DNA of 64,000 bases. Source: an uncultured Cohaesibacter sp. Its GTDB lineage: Bacteria > Pseudomonadota > Alphaproteobacteria > Rhizobiales > Cohaesibacteraceae. Each line of letters opens with the position of its first letter. Position 1 is the first letter of the stretch. Shown here one piece after another: positions 43,834 to 53,002 of this stretch. Location: assembly GCF_963662805.1 (NCBI RefSeq), contig NZ_OY759864.1:46610-110609 (forward strand), read 5' to 3'. The position numbers and the translations under genes were made by a program. The notes under the pieces were generated by a model that was not told the origin of the DNA, searched no databases, and saw only the letters and a program-made list of their open reading frames with translations.

Positions 43834-44577
43834 TCAACCGTTCTCATTCTTCCATAAGTTGTATAAATCCAGTCGACGTTCTTTGGTCAATTCTATCGCC
43901 TGTTCATGACGCCATTCAGCAATCTTGCCGTGATGACCGGATGCGAGCACTTCGGGAATTTCACGTCCTTCCCAGACCGTCGGCCGGGTGTAATGGGGAT
44001 ATTCTAAAAGACCACTTTCGAAGCTTTCATCCTCGCCGGACGCAATCTTGCCCATGACACCGGGCAACAGCCGCACGACCGCATCTATCAGCACCATGGC
44101 ACCGAGTTCACCGCCGGACAGGATATAGTCACCAATGGAAATTTCCTGAAGGTTCCGCCCCTCGATCACCCGCTGATCGACCCCTTCGAACCGACCACAG
44201 ACGAGAATCGCGCCGCCAGCGTCCTTCAACTCACGGACTTTTTCCTGCGTCAGGGGAACACCGCGGGGCGACAGAAGGATGCGGGGGCGGTCGTCCCCTT
44301 CCCCCGTGGCACTGTCGATGGCCTTGGCCAGAACATCAGGCCTCAGCACCATGCCTGCGCCACCACCAGCCGGGGTGTCGTCAACATTGCGGTGCTTGCC
44401 TTCGGCAAAGTCCCGGATATGGAGGTTTTCCAGCGACCAGAGACCATTCTCAAGCCCGCGTCCAGCCAGAGATGTGCCGAGCGGGCCGGGAAACATGTCG
44501 GGATAGAGCGTCAGGACTGTGGCGCGCCAAGGCTCTGCCACCTGTTGTTCTTCAGCCGATAAAGTCTCGTCCGACAT
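43834..44577 (-). CDS. trmD: tRNA (guanine-N1-)-methyltransferase
   Basis: 247 residues. 'RATVLTLYPDMFPGPLGTSLAGRGLENGLWSLENLHIRDFAEGKHRNVDDTPAGGGAGMVLRPDVLAKAI' is canonical, and 'FEGVDQRVIEGRNLQEISIGDYILSGGELGAMVLIDAVVRLLPGVMG' forms the SAM-binding trefoil knot. It methylates G37 in tRNAs to keep reading frame. It follows rimM by 13 bases in the ffh-rpsP-rimM-trmD series. Confidence 0.97.
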   Translation of the reverse strand: MSDETLSAEEQQVAEPWRATVLTLYPDMFPGPLGTSLAGRGLENGLWSLENLHIRDFAEGKHRNVDDTPAGGGAGMVLRPDVLAKAIDSATGEGDDRPRILLSPRGVPLTQEKVRELKDAGGAILVCGRFEGVDQRVIEGRNLQEISIGDYILSGGELGAMVLIDAVVRLLPGVMGKIASGEDESFESGLLEYPHYTRPTVWEGREIPEVLASGHHGKIAEWRHEQAIELTKERRLDLYNLWKNENG

Positions 44578-44590
44578 GGTCCTGTTCCGA

Positions 44591-45202
44591 TCAATCCTTT
44601 TTCAGGCCTTCGAGCAATTCAGGCTGAGCGCTGAAATCGGCCGCCTCACCTTCCTTGCGCCGCTCGCTCTCGTCAGCTTCATCGAGCAGTCCTTCAGGCG
44701 GGATCACCGTGACATACCCCTCGTCGAGTGAGACATGGGGCACCGCCGCCAGCGTGAAGGGCACATAAAGCCCCTTGCCCCGGCTCGGCACGATATCGAG
44801 CAGGTCGCCCGCACCAAAATCATGGATGGCGACAATCGATCCAAGCACTGTGCCGTCTTCGAGACGCGCCTCTAGCCCGATGAGATCGGAATGGTAATAT
44901 TCCTCTTCCTCAAGCTCGGGCAGTTGCTCCCGATCCACATAGAGACGCACACCATTCAGCGCTTCGGCCTCGTTGCGGTCGTTCAGTCCCTTGATGCGGC
45001 AAACAAAGACCGTCTTTGACAGGCGAGCCGACAGGATCTGAAACCGACGATCCCCTTCAGCGGTCTGAAGCGGCCCATATTGCGTCAGTGCATCCGGATC
45101 ATCGGAGAACAGTTTGATGCGAACTTCCCCGCGAACACCGTGAGCCGCACCGATCTGGGCAATGCAGATCTTACCTTCAGGCTCTGAAGTGGTCTTGGCC
45201 AT
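44591..45202 (-). CDS. rimM: Ribosome maturation factor RimM
   Basis: 203 residues from the ATG at 45202 (CAGGAAG upstream). The N-terminal domain shows 'KICIAQIGAAHGVRGEVRIKLFSDDP' and 'AEALNGVRLYVDREQLPELEEEEYYHSDLIGLEA'. The PRC-barrel part has 'LGSIVAIHDFGAGDLLDIVP' and 'YVPFTLAAVPHVSLDEGYVTVIPPEGLLD'. RimM assists 16S 3'-domain assembly with S19. An acidic tail of about 25 residues extends past the barrel. Confidence 0.95.
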   Translation of the reverse strand: MAKTTSEPEGKICIAQIGAAHGVRGEVRIKLFSDDPDALTQYGPLQTAEGDRRFQILSARLSKTVFVCRIKGLNDRNEAEALNGVRLYVDREQLPELEEEEYYHSDLIGLEARLEDGTVLGSIVAIHDFGAGDLLDIVPSRGKGLYVPFTLAAVPHVSLDEGYVTVIPPEGLLDEADESERRKEGEAADFSAQPELLEGLKKD

Positions 45203-45307
45203 GGCATTCTTCCTGTCTTGGTATCCAGTCTTGGTACCCCGCATTGGGGACAAGGAATCAAAAAGGGAGTCCGGGCATTGGCCTGGACCCCCTCAAACCG
45301 ATCGGAA

Positions 45308-45721
45308 TTACTCCGCAGTTGCTTCTTCAGCCGGAGCTTCTTCTGCAGGTGCTGCAGCAGCTTCAGCAGCAGCAGCGGCTGCGTCTTCTTCCTTCTGGCG
45401 GATTTCTTCAAGACGTTCCTGAGCTTTCGCACCCGGTTTGGCTTTGTTCGGGTTGTTGCGGGCCGGACGGGTTGCCATGCCGGCAGCGTCAAGGAAGCGC
45501 AGCACACGGTCGGTCGGCTTTGCGCCCTGTTCCAGCCAATGCTTGATGCGGTCTTCTTTCAGAATAACGCGGCGCTCGTCGTCTTTCGACAGCAGTGGGT
45601 TGTAGGTGCCTACTTTTTCGATGAAGCGGCCATCACGCGGAGAGCGGATGTCGGCAATGACGATGGAGTAGTGCGGGCGTTTCTTGGAGCCGCCGCGAGC
45701 CAGACGAATTTTGGTAGCCAT
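45308..45721 (-). CDS. rpsP: 30S ribosomal protein S16 with extended acidic Ala/Glu tail
   Basis: 137 residues, against about 82 in E. coli. The first 80 residues are standard S16 ('ATKIRLARGGSKKRPHYSIVIADIRSPRDGRFIEKVGTYNPLL'). Beyond that is a Lys/Arg/Glu stretch and then a run of Ala and Glu to the end. Such tails occur in other Rhizobiales, so this is lineage style and not a frameshift. It precedes rimM by about 105 bases on the minus strand. Confidence 0.96.
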   Translation of the reverse strand: MATKIRLARGGSKKRPHYSIVIADIRSPRDGRFIEKVGTYNPLLSKDDERRVILKEDRIKHWLEQGAKPTDRVLRFLDAAGMATRPARNNPNKAKPGAKAQERLEEIRQKEEDAAAAAAEAAAAPAEEAPAEEATAE

Positions 45722-45833
45722 GGAGTTTCCTTTCCAAATTAGCCTTATTCTTTGTGTTCTTGGCCAACTTTTTCATGGCTGTTGCCAGCCCTTGGCCTTT
45801 CAGTTCGAGAGTGAACCAACCGTCGGGTCAGGT

Positions 45834-47390
45834 TCAGCGTTTCTTTTTCCCCTTGCCCGACATACCGCCGAGGCCGGGGAATTTGGGGCCACCAAGGCCG
45901 GGAAGCCCTGGCATGCCGCCAGGAAATCCGCCCGGGAGACCACCGGGAAGACCGCCACCGGGCAATCCTCCCCCCAATCCCTTGGTCAGATCCCCCATCT
46001 CAGGCATCTGACCGGATTTCTGCATTGCTTCGAGCTGGGCCGGATCGACCTGTGGCATACCGCCACCGAAGAGACCGCCGAGGCCGCCCTTCTTCTTGCC
46101 CAGCATCTTCATCATGTCCGCCATCTGGCGATGCATCTTGAGAAGCTTGTTGACCTCGGAAACCTCGACACCGGCACCGGCCGCCACGCGCTTCTTGCGG
46201 CTGGCCTTGAGCAGTTCGGGATTGCGCCGTTCGGCGCGGGTCATGGAATTGATGATCGCTACCTGACGCCCCACGATGGAATCGTCAAGATTGGCCGCTG
46301 CCATCTGTTTCTTCAGCTTGCCGACACCGGGCATCAGACCCATGATGCCGCTCATGCCACCGAGCTTGGCCATCTGGCCGAGCTGATCCTTGAGATCTTC
46401 AAGATCGAACTTGCCCTTGCGCAGCTTTTCGGCAGCAAGCGCGGCCTTTTCGGCATCAATCGTTTCGGCAGCCTTCTCAACGAGGCTGACGATGTCGCCC
46501 ATGCCAAGAATACGGCCAGCGATACGCTCGGGATGAAATTCTTCAAGAGCGTCGGCCTTCTCGCCAACACCCATCAGTTTGATCGGCTTGCCGGTCACCG
46601 CCCGCATGGAAAGCGCAGCACCGCCGCGACCATCACCGTCGACACGGGTCAGAACGATCCCGGTCAGATCCATCCGCTCGTCAAAGCTCTTGGCCACATT
46701 GACCGCGTCCTGACCGGTGAGGCTGTCGGCAACGAGCAGAATTTCGTGTGGGTTGGTCACTTTGCGGATGTCGACCATCTCGAGCATCAGCGGCTCATCG
46801 ACGTGGGTCCGGCCCGCGGTATCGAGCATGACAACGTCAAAGCCACCGAGCCGAGCCGCATTCATCGCCCGTTCTGCAATCTGCGTCGGGCTCTGGCCCT
46901 CGACGATCGGCAGGGTATCGATCCCGTTCTGCTCACCAAGCACGCGCAGCTGTTCCTGCGCGGCGGGGCGACGGGTATCGAGCGAGGCCATCAGCACTTT
47001 CTTGCGCTCACGCTTCTGCAGGCGGAGCGCGATCTTGGCGGTCGATGTGGTCTTACCCGAGCCCTGCAGACCGACCATCATGATCGGAACCGGAGCCGGG
47101 GCATTCAAATCGATGACCTGGGTATCGGATCCGAGCATCTCGACCAACTGGTCATGCACCAGCTTGACCACCATCTGCGCCGGGCTGACTGATTTGATCA
47201 CCTCAACGCCAACGGCCTTCTCTTTCACCTGTTCGGTAAAGGTGCGGACCACATCCAGAGCAACGTCGGCCTCGATCAGCGCACGGCGCACTTCGCGCAA
47301 CGCGGCATTGACATCAGACTCCGAAAGCGCACCACGCTTCGAAAGCTTGTCAAAAATTCCGCCCAGGCGATCTGATAGAGATTCAAACAT
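45834..47390 (-). CDS. ffh: Signal recognition particle protein Ffh
   Basis: 518 residues. N domain to about residue 85. The G domain has 'MVGLQGSGKTTSTAKIALRL' (G1), 'DTRRPAAQEQLRVL', 'DTAGRTHVDEPLM' and 'LTRVDGDGRGGAALSM'. The M domain from about residue 300 holds 'LGGMSGIMGLMPGVGKLKKQM' and 'INSMTRAERRNPELLKASRKKRVAAGAG', which bind 4.5S RNA. The end is a long Gly/Pro/Met-rich tail. It targets membrane proteins to FtsY at translation. First gene of the ribosomal series, start behind AAAGGAG. Confidence 0.97.
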   Translation of the reverse strand: MFESLSDRLGGIFDKLSKRGALSESDVNAALREVRRALIEADVALDVVRTFTEQVKEKAVGVEVIKSVSPAQMVVKLVHDQLVEMLGSDTQVIDLNAPAPVPIMMVGLQGSGKTTSTAKIALRLQKRERKKVLMASLDTRRPAAQEQLRVLGEQNGIDTLPIVEGQSPTQIAERAMNAARLGGFDVVMLDTAGRTHVDEPLMLEMVDIRKVTNPHEILLVADSLTGQDAVNVAKSFDERMDLTGIVLTRVDGDGRGGAALSMRAVTGKPIKLMGVGEKADALEEFHPERIAGRILGMGDIVSLVEKAAETIDAEKAALAAEKLRKGKFDLEDLKDQLGQMAKLGGMSGIMGLMPGVGKLKKQMAAANLDDSIVGRQVAIINSMTRAERRNPELLKASRKKRVAAGAGVEVSEVNKLLKMHRQMADMMKMLGKKKGGLGGLFGGGMPQVDPAQLEAMQKSGQMPEMGDLTKGLGGGLPGGGLPGGLPGGFPGGMPGLPGLGGPKFPGLGGMSGKGKKKR

Positions 47391-47705
47391 TCGTTGCTCC
47401 TTTGCCTTTTCTCATCACAAGCTCACCTCAACGTGGGCCTTTGCCGCCCCTGTGCCAACCGCCAATCGAAAAAAAGCGCATAGCACAAAAACATCCGAGG
47501 GCGCATCGCGCTGTCGGATGGGGACTTCCCGGTGCTCTTTACACCTTTTCGGGACCGGGTCAGTGGCTCAATATGTTGTGTCTCATGTTGAGAATGGCCG
47601 GTTTCTACGCGGAAAAGCCCTCCGCGTCAACCGCCATTTGGCCAAAATCGGGCTTTTCGTCGCTTTTGCGGCGACAGGGTTTATGGAAATTGGGACGACT
47701 GAGAC
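47391..47705. other. Gap between ffh and the diguanylate cyclase gene
   Basis: It holds the ffh promoter and the 3' flank of the diguanylate cyclase gene. No gene or clear terminator is recognised. Confidence 0.5.
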
Positions 47706-48959
47706 TCAAGAGGCTTCGCGCTTTAATGGATCTGTTGCCGGCACGGCACGATAGCCAGGACGGAAAGCTTTGGCGGTCTGGACATGTTCGACATTGTCAA
47801 GCAATTGCGACAGCGAGAATTTGCGCACACAATTGCGCCCATTCTGTTTGGCAGCATAAAGCGCACTGTCGGCAGCCGTGAACAATAGATTGAACTCGTT
47901 GCCCGCCTGCTTGACGGTCACGAAGCCAATGGAGATCGTAATGGGGATCGGTGTGCCCTTGTGCTCGAACCCTGCTACTTCGACATCGGCCCGGATTGCC
48001 TCCAGAAAGCCTCTGACTTGGTGATGACCGGAGGGCAGAAAGATTGCAAACTCCTCGCCGCCCATACGCCCAAACAGGGCATCAGCAGGCAAATGTCTGG
48101 TAACAACCTTCGCAAAGTCCGACAGAACCTCATCACCTGCATTGTGCCCGAAACTGTCGTTGACCGATTTGAAATGATCAAGATCGAGCACGGCAAGAAC
48201 CTGAGCCGGATCATCCCGCTCAAGCAGGCTGTCGCACTGATCAACAAAAGCCCTGCGATTGGCTATGCCAGTCAGCACATCGGTCTCGGACGCAATCCGG
48301 TGTTGCTGCTCGGTGCGATCCTTGAGTAGAATGATCGTCATGATCGCCATGAAGCTCGAGTTGACGAAGATCTCGAGAACTAGGATTTTCCACCAGCCTG
48401 CAGTCATTCTGCCGTCGACGATTGCAGAAGGCACTGCGAAGGCCATGTAGATCATGCCCAGACGAAACAGCCCGTGTACCACCAGAACGCAGCTAATCGG
48501 TCGACTCATCGACAGTTGCAGATTTGCGGGCCCACTCAGAGTCTCATAGGCATTGTTGAAACTGACCAGCACGATCAATGTGGACTCGATCGCCAGTTTC
48601 AAATTGGCATCGAGATAGATCACTGGCCAGAAATAGCAACTGACAAGATAAAGTGCCGGAACGAGAAAGAAGCTCCACGTCGGCGTCGACTTCTTGTTGA
48701 AGGCGCGAAACCCGCCCCAGAACAGCATGAAAGTGAGAAAAACAAAAACCGTTTCGGCTATCGCGGCTTCTTCGCCCAAACGCTCGAGCAGTGCCAGCAA
48801 CAGAACGCCAACAGCACCGAAGCCAAAGGATGCGGTCCAGTATGCGGCAGCCTTCTCCTCTGGATTGCTTCGCCACACCGTAGACATGGTCACGGTTGCC
48901 ACCAGAACCAGCAGGAAGAAACAGGTATATAAGGTGGCAAAATCGAGCGCTTCGAGCAT
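47706..48959 (-). CDS. Membrane diguanylate cyclase (GGDEF)
   Basis: 417 residues from the ATG at 48959 (AAGGAG upstream). The N-terminal 210 residues contain six or seven membrane segments of a MHYT/7TM-like sensor with no family I can name. The GGDEF domain starts with 'DVLTGIANRRAFVDQCDSLLERDDPAQVLAVLDLDHFKSVNDSFGHNAGDEVLSDFA', and the active loop is 'GRMGGEEFAIF', an intact GGEEF. The RxxD inhibitory site is absent (LPAD at that position), so product feedback is unlikely. It makes cyclic di-GMP. Confidence 0.93.
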   Translation of the reverse strand: MLEALDFATLYTCFFLLVLVATVTMSTVWRSNPEEKAAAYWTASFGFGAVGVLLLALLERLGEEAAIAETVFVFLTFMLFWGGFRAFNKKSTPTWSFFLVPALYLVSCYFWPVIYLDANLKLAIESTLIVLVSFNNAYETLSGPANLQLSMSRPISCVLVVHGLFRLGMIYMAFAVPSAIVDGRMTAGWWKILVLEIFVNSSFMAIMTIILLKDRTEQQHRIASETDVLTGIANRRAFVDQCDSLLERDDPAQVLAVLDLDHFKSVNDSFGHNAGDEVLSDFAKVVTRHLPADALFGRMGGEEFAIFLPSGHHQVRGFLEAIRADVEVAGFEHKGTPIPITISIGFVTVKQAGNEFNLLFTAADSALYAAKQNGRNCVRKFSLSQLLDNVEHVQTAKAFRPGYRAVPATDPLKREAS

Positions 48960-49270
48960 CACATCTCCTTTATGCCGCGAACCTTAATATCGAAGCTTAA
49001 ACAGAGTCATAATTCCGACTGCATAATTTGTGACCACGCGGGCAAAATGCCCGAAAATCGACCGTTTTTTCGCTCCCGCTCGTCTGATGCTCACCTGAGA
49101 GCCGTTCGCAATGAGCAAAAGGCATCAACAAACCACAAACGCTTTAGTCGGTTTCTCTATCATTTTGCCTTAAAAAGGCTATTGTAGCGCCAAATATAAA
49201 TCTGCCGCCGTCACAGCCCCCCAAACAGCACGCAAGCAGATGAAAAAGACCAACCTTACGGAGTTGCTTC
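48960..49270. other. Divergent gap between diguanylate cyclase and saccharopine dehydrogenase genes
   Basis: Promoters for both genes lie here. A small hairpin CGGGCAaaaTGCCCG is at 49039-49053. No gene recognised. Confidence 0.5.
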
Positions 49271-50353
49271 ATGCCCACTCAGAAAGCCCATTTCTGGCTA
49301 CGCGACGAAGACCGCGCCACCGAACGCCGCACGGCCCTCACCCCGAAAAACGCCCGCATTCTGATCGAACAGGGTTTTGGCGTCACCGTCGAGCGCAGCA
49401 CCAAGCGCGCCTTCTCGAATGAGGATTACGAGAGTGCCGGCTGTTACATGGCCGAGCCCCGCTCCTGGGTAGATGCGCCCTCGGACATGGTTATTCTGGG
49501 CCTCAAGGAACTGGCCGAAACGCCCGCCGAGTTGCCTCATCACATGATCCACTTTGCCCATATCTACAAGGATCAGACCGGATGGGAGAAGGAAATGGCC
49601 CGCTTCGTCAACGGTGGCGGCCTGCTTTATGACATCGAATTTCTGGTCAATGATGACGGCCGACGGGTTGCTGCCTTCGGCTACTGGGCTGGCTGGATGG
49701 GAGCCGCTCTCGGCGCTCATCGCCTGCTGGAGCGCCGCGCCGGTCGGGACGAGATCACCAAAGGCGTCTCACCTTTTGAAAGCCAGGCCGTAATCATCGA
49801 CAAGCTCAAGGCGCTTGCTGCAGAAGTTGACGGACCGCTGCCGAATGCCATTGTTGTCGGCGCCAAGGGACGCTCTGGCACCGGTGCAAGCGAATGCCTT
49901 GAAGCCGTGGGCATTCCGGTGACCAAATGGGACATCGAGGAAACCCGCATTCTCAACCGCACCGCTCTTCTGTCCCACAACATGCTCGTCAACTGCGTGC
50001 TGATGACCGGACCGGGCCTGCTATTGGCCAACCAGACCCATCTTGCAGCGCCCCAGTCGCGCATGAAGGTCATCTCGGACGTCTCCTGCGATCCCTTCTC
50101 TGATTTCAACCCGCTGCCGATCTACAAGGAGCCGACAAGCTGGACCGATCCCGTGATCGAGGTTGGCAAGAATGGCGACGGCGATGCGGTGGAAGTCACG
50201 TCGATCGACAATCTTCCCTCGCTGCTTCCCGCACAGGCGGCTGAGGAATTCTCCGACCAGTTTCTGGCATCCCTGTTGCGGTTTGCCGAAGGCCCGGAAT
50301 GGAAGAATGCCGAGACCAAATTCCATCAGATCCGCGAGAAAGCCGGTCTCTGA
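49271..50353 (+). CDS. Saccharopine dehydrogenase (Lys1 type, NAD+, L-lysine-forming)
   Basis: 360 residues, close to yeast Lys1. 'HFWLRDEDRATERRTALTPKNARILIEQGFGVTVERSTKRAFSNEDYESAGC' is the AlaDh/PNT-like N-terminal domain, and 'FAHIYKDQTGWEKEMARFVNGGGLLYDIEFLVNDDGRRVAAFGYWAGWMGAALG' is characteristic of Lys1. The NAD-binding segment is 'AIVVGAKGRSGTGASECLEAVG', followed by 'SDVSCDPFSDFNPLPIY'. It interconverts saccharopine with lysine and 2-oxoglutarate. Whether it works in lysine breakdown or synthesis is not shown by the neighbours. Confidence 0.9.
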   Translation: MPTQKAHFWLRDEDRATERRTALTPKNARILIEQGFGVTVERSTKRAFSNEDYESAGCYMAEPRSWVDAPSDMVILGLKELAETPAELPHHMIHFAHIYKDQTGWEKEMARFVNGGGLLYDIEFLVNDDGRRVAAFGYWAGWMGAALGAHRLLERRAGRDEITKGVSPFESQAVIIDKLKALAAEVDGPLPNAIVVGAKGRSGTGASECLEAVGIPVTKWDIEETRILNRTALLSHNMLVNCVLMTGPGLLLANQTHLAAPQSRMKVISDVSCDPFSDFNPLPIYKEPTSWTDPVIEVGKNGDGDAVEVTSIDNLPSLLPAQAAEEFSDQFLASLLRFAEGPEWKNAETKFHQIREKAGL

Positions 50354-50745
50354 TCGACACTTGGTCCCGAATTTTCAGTCCAATGATCCAAGGCCAGCGC
50401 CACGAAGCGCTGCCTCTTTTTTGCCAAAATTGATGCAGTGCACAAGACTTGGCACACAGGCTTGAATCAATTGACCGTGAAGAGAGCATCCGATCCAAGA
50501 GCATGGGCTCCAGTCTCATTCGGACAAAAAGGGCTGAAACCAGCCATTTTGTCGCATTTATTTTCATAACAATGCAAGTACTCTTGAAACAGAGCCACAT
50601 CGGAAAAGTACGATGGTGTCATCACGTAAATTTCATTGAAAGGATGAACAACTTTCATCGTGTCGCGCCAAACTCTGATGTTAGGATCATGACTAGCCGT
50701 TTATTCCTGTTTTCAAAACGGATTGATAGTTCAAGAGGACCACTT
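50354..50745. other. Gap upstream of cytochrome c'
   Basis: Contains the 3' flank of the saccharopine dehydrogenase gene and the cytochrome c' promoter. A sigma-54-like string at 50451-50465 has wrong spacing and was rejected. No gene recognised. Confidence 0.5.
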
Positions 50746-51192
50746 ATGAAAAAAATCGCTTTTGCCGCAGTTGCCTTTGCACTGCTCGCCTCCCCCGCGC
50801 TCGCAGATGAGAAGGAAGACGCTGTCGCCGCACGTCAGGCCTTCTTCAAACAGCTTGGCGGTGAAATGGGCCCACTGGTTAAAATCATGAAAGGCGACTA
50901 TGACGCCGCTGCCGCTCAGCAGCACGCCGACAAGCTCGCCGAACTCAGCACCACCGATATTTCCCCGTTCTTCCTCGAAGGCACCTCCAATCAGGATATG
51001 CCGGGCAAAACGGAAGCCAGCGCCAAAATCTGGGAAGACATGGACGGCTTCAAAGAAAAATTCACGGCCCTCCAGACAGCCGCTGCCACTCTGAAGACTG
51101 AAGCCGGCAAGGGCAAAGGCGAACTTGCCGGAGCTTTCCAGGCCGTCGGCGCAAGCTGCAAGAGCTGCCACGACGCCTATCGCGAGAAGTAA
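50746..51192 (+). CDS. Cytochrome c' (class II c-type cytochrome)
   Basis: 148 residues from the ATG at 50746 (AGAGGA upstream). Residues 1-20 are a signal peptide ending ALADE. The mature part is a four-helix bundle, beginning 'AVAARQAFFKQLGGEMGPLVKIMKGD', with the haem site 'CKSCHDAY' near the C-terminus, as in cytochrome c' and c-556. It is periplasmic; roles proposed for the family include NO binding and electron carriage. It is followed by a cytochrome b561 gene. Confidence 0.94.
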   Translation: MKKIAFAAVAFALLASPALADEKEDAVAARQAFFKQLGGEMGPLVKIMKGDYDAAAAQQHADKLAELSTTDISPFFLEGTSNQDMPGKTEASAKIWEDMDGFKEKFTALQTAAATLKTEAGKGKGELAGAFQAVGASCKSCHDAYREK

Positions 51193-51265
51193 GCCATTCA
51201 GGAAAGCCGGGCTCCCTATGGAACGCCCGGCCTTCTCCTTTTCATTCTTTAGAGTGTAATCAAGC

Positions 51266-51904
51266 ATGACTGTCGAGACCACCACCCCGAACCAGGCGTC
51301 CAGCACGCCCGAAACTTCCACCAATCTCGAAAAAGTGCGCCTGTGGGATCCGGCCCTGCGCCTCTTTCACTGGCTGCTTGTGATCTGTGTGGTCGCCGCC
51401 TGGGGACTTGGGGAATTTGGCCCCAGTGTCATGACCCTTCATTTCTATTTTGGCTATGCGATCTGCGTCCTGCTGGCCTTTCGCCTGATCTGGGGCTTTG
51501 TTGGCCCCAAAGTCGCCCGCTTCAGCCATTTCATCTACGGTCCCAGCACACTGATTTCCTATCTGGGTAGCATCTTCAAGCGTGAGCCAAGCTACTGGCG
51601 TGGCCACAATCCCCTTGGGGCCCTCGCCGCCTTTGCTCTGCTCGGTATTCTGATCGCGCAGGTCGCGACCGGCCTCATGGCTGATCCGGACGACTATATC
51701 AACGTCGGGCCATTAGCGAGCACCGTCGGCTATGACACGGCAACATGGGCCAATGGCATGCATCATCTGATTGCGACGCTGGTGCTTCTTATTGTCATTG
51801 CGCATGTCCTTGCCATCGCCTTCTACAAGGTCTGGAAGCGTGAGAACCTGATCCACCCCATGATCACTGGATGGAAATGGGTCAAGAAGGACAGCAACAG
51901 CTGA
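51266..51904 (+). CDS. Cytochrome b561-family membrane protein
   Basis: 212 residues with four membrane helices. Haem-ligand His candidates are in 'LRLFHWLLVICVVAAWGLGE', 'MTLHFYFGYAICVLLAFRLIWGFVGP' and 'WANGMHHLIATLVLLIVIAHVLAIAFYKVWKREN'. This is the Ni/Fe-hydrogenase-type cytochrome b family. It likely moves electrons between the quinone pool and the cytochrome c' encoded 73 bases upstream. A terminator follows. Confidence 0.92.
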   Translation: MTVETTTPNQASSTPETSTNLEKVRLWDPALRLFHWLLVICVVAAWGLGEFGPSVMTLHFYFGYAICVLLAFRLIWGFVGPKVARFSHFIYGPSTLISYLGSIFKREPSYWRGHNPLGALAAFALLGILIAQVATGLMADPDDYINVGPLASTVGYDTATWANGMHHLIATLVLLIVIAHVLAIAFYKVWKRENLIHPMITGWKWVKKDSNS

Positions 51905-51931
51905 TCCAATCCCTTATTGAATTGATAGAAC

Positions 51932-51969
51932 AACAAGAGCGTCGTCACACAAGGTGGCGGCGCTCTTTT
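51932..51969 (+). terminator. Terminator of the cytochrome pair
   Basis: AAGAGCG ... CGCTCTT forms the stem with an interrupted inner part and is followed by TTTT. Confidence 0.8.
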
Positions 51970-52047
51970 CATCTCGGCGATCTGGGAAAGTGCAATCGGG
52001 AAAGAAAGGCGAGAGTTCGAACGCTACCGGCCCGTAAACATCAACGG

Positions 52048-52848
52048 TCAGCGCAGATCGAGCTTTGCTGCACCGAAGATCGGGCCAGGAAGCCCACCAA
52101 CATCGGCCTGCAACAACACCGCGCAGCCATCGTGTCCATCCTTGTGGATCTCATTGAGCGGCAGTTCCACTTCCACCGCCTCTCCATGCCACATGCCGAT
52201 GGGCATGATGCTCTTGACCACGTTGTGATAGGTTATTGATCGCCCGCGGTTCTCCCCGCGCTTGATGTCAACGGAGATCTGGCGGTTGAACTGCACAAGA
52301 TAGAGCGTCCCGTCCTTGATATCGCTCGCTCCGGCCGGTCGCTCTGCGATGGAAATGGTCAGCGATTCCGGCCCCTTTTCCATGCTGATCGGCACGGAAA
52401 GCCTCCCGGCACCGGACGCAACCGAACGAAGCGACTCTTCCACTTCGCCGCGACGACTGCCCACGACATGCACCCGACCGTTGATCACCATCTGCGGCGT
52501 ATAAACCCGGCGATCCCCGCGCACACGGGCATAATTCTGCTGACGTGCGGTATTCTCCTTGCGGGCATTGTCATCGACCCAGCCGAGATAGTTCCAATAG
52601 TCGACCGCCTCGGTTAGGGCGATGACATCGGGATTTTTGGCCAACTCGGAAAGCAGTTGGTCAGCAGGAGGACAGGACGAGCAGCCCTGCGAGGTGAACA
52701 ATTCGACCACCGCCGTTGGTGTGCTGTTGGCAAAGGCTGCCCCGGTCTGCCACCCGAAACACAGGACAGCAGACATCATCAGACCACCAAGTCTGACTGG
52801 AGTGCGGCGACCGAAAGAGCGCAAAAATGGCATACCGAATGTTTTCAT
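52048..52848 (-). CDS. DUF1223 thioredoxin-fold secreted protein
   Basis: About 266 residues from the ATG at 52848; the start is uncertain because no good ribosome site is seen. A signal peptide runs to about residue 40 (ending AAFANS). The domain begins 'AVVELFTSQGCSSCPPADQLLSELAKNPDVIALTEAVDYWNYLGWVDDNARKENTARQQNYA', with a CxxC redox motif. 'YTPQMVINGRVHVVGSRRGEVEESL' follows, all typical of DUF1223. It acts in the periplasm, perhaps as an oxidoreductase; function unproven. Confidence 0.9.
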   Translation of the reverse strand: MKTFGMPFLRSFGRRTPVRLGGLMMSAVLCFGWQTGAAFANSTPTAVVELFTSQGCSSCPPADQLLSELAKNPDVIALTEAVDYWNYLGWVDDNARKENTARQQNYARVRGDRRVYTPQMVINGRVHVVGSRRGEVEESLRSVASGAGRLSVPISMEKGPESLTISIAERPAGASDIKDGTLYLVQFNRQISVDIKRGENRGRSITYHNVVKSIMPIGMWHGEAVEVELPLNEIHKDGHDGCAVLLQADVGGLPGPIFGAAKLDLR

Positions 52849-53002
52849 ACTGCGTAAATTGGGGACTCTTGTCTTCAAGTGCCAATCACTTTCGGTTGAC
52901 TCTCTCGATCTATCCCTTGCTTCAACAACTAACTATATTCCCTTATCAAAACAAATCTGCTCTTAACAAGCACAAAGAACACAGCCACCGAAAGGATAGA
53001 CC

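Noticed and set aside
45684..47192. A 502-codon open frame antisense to ffh
   Set aside because: Shadow of ffh with no domain or start signal.
50451..50465. TGGCACACAGGCTTGAA as a second sigma-54 promoter upstream of cytochrome c'
   Set aside because: The GG to GA distance is one base too long and the -12 is weak; the gene lies nearly 290 bases downstream.
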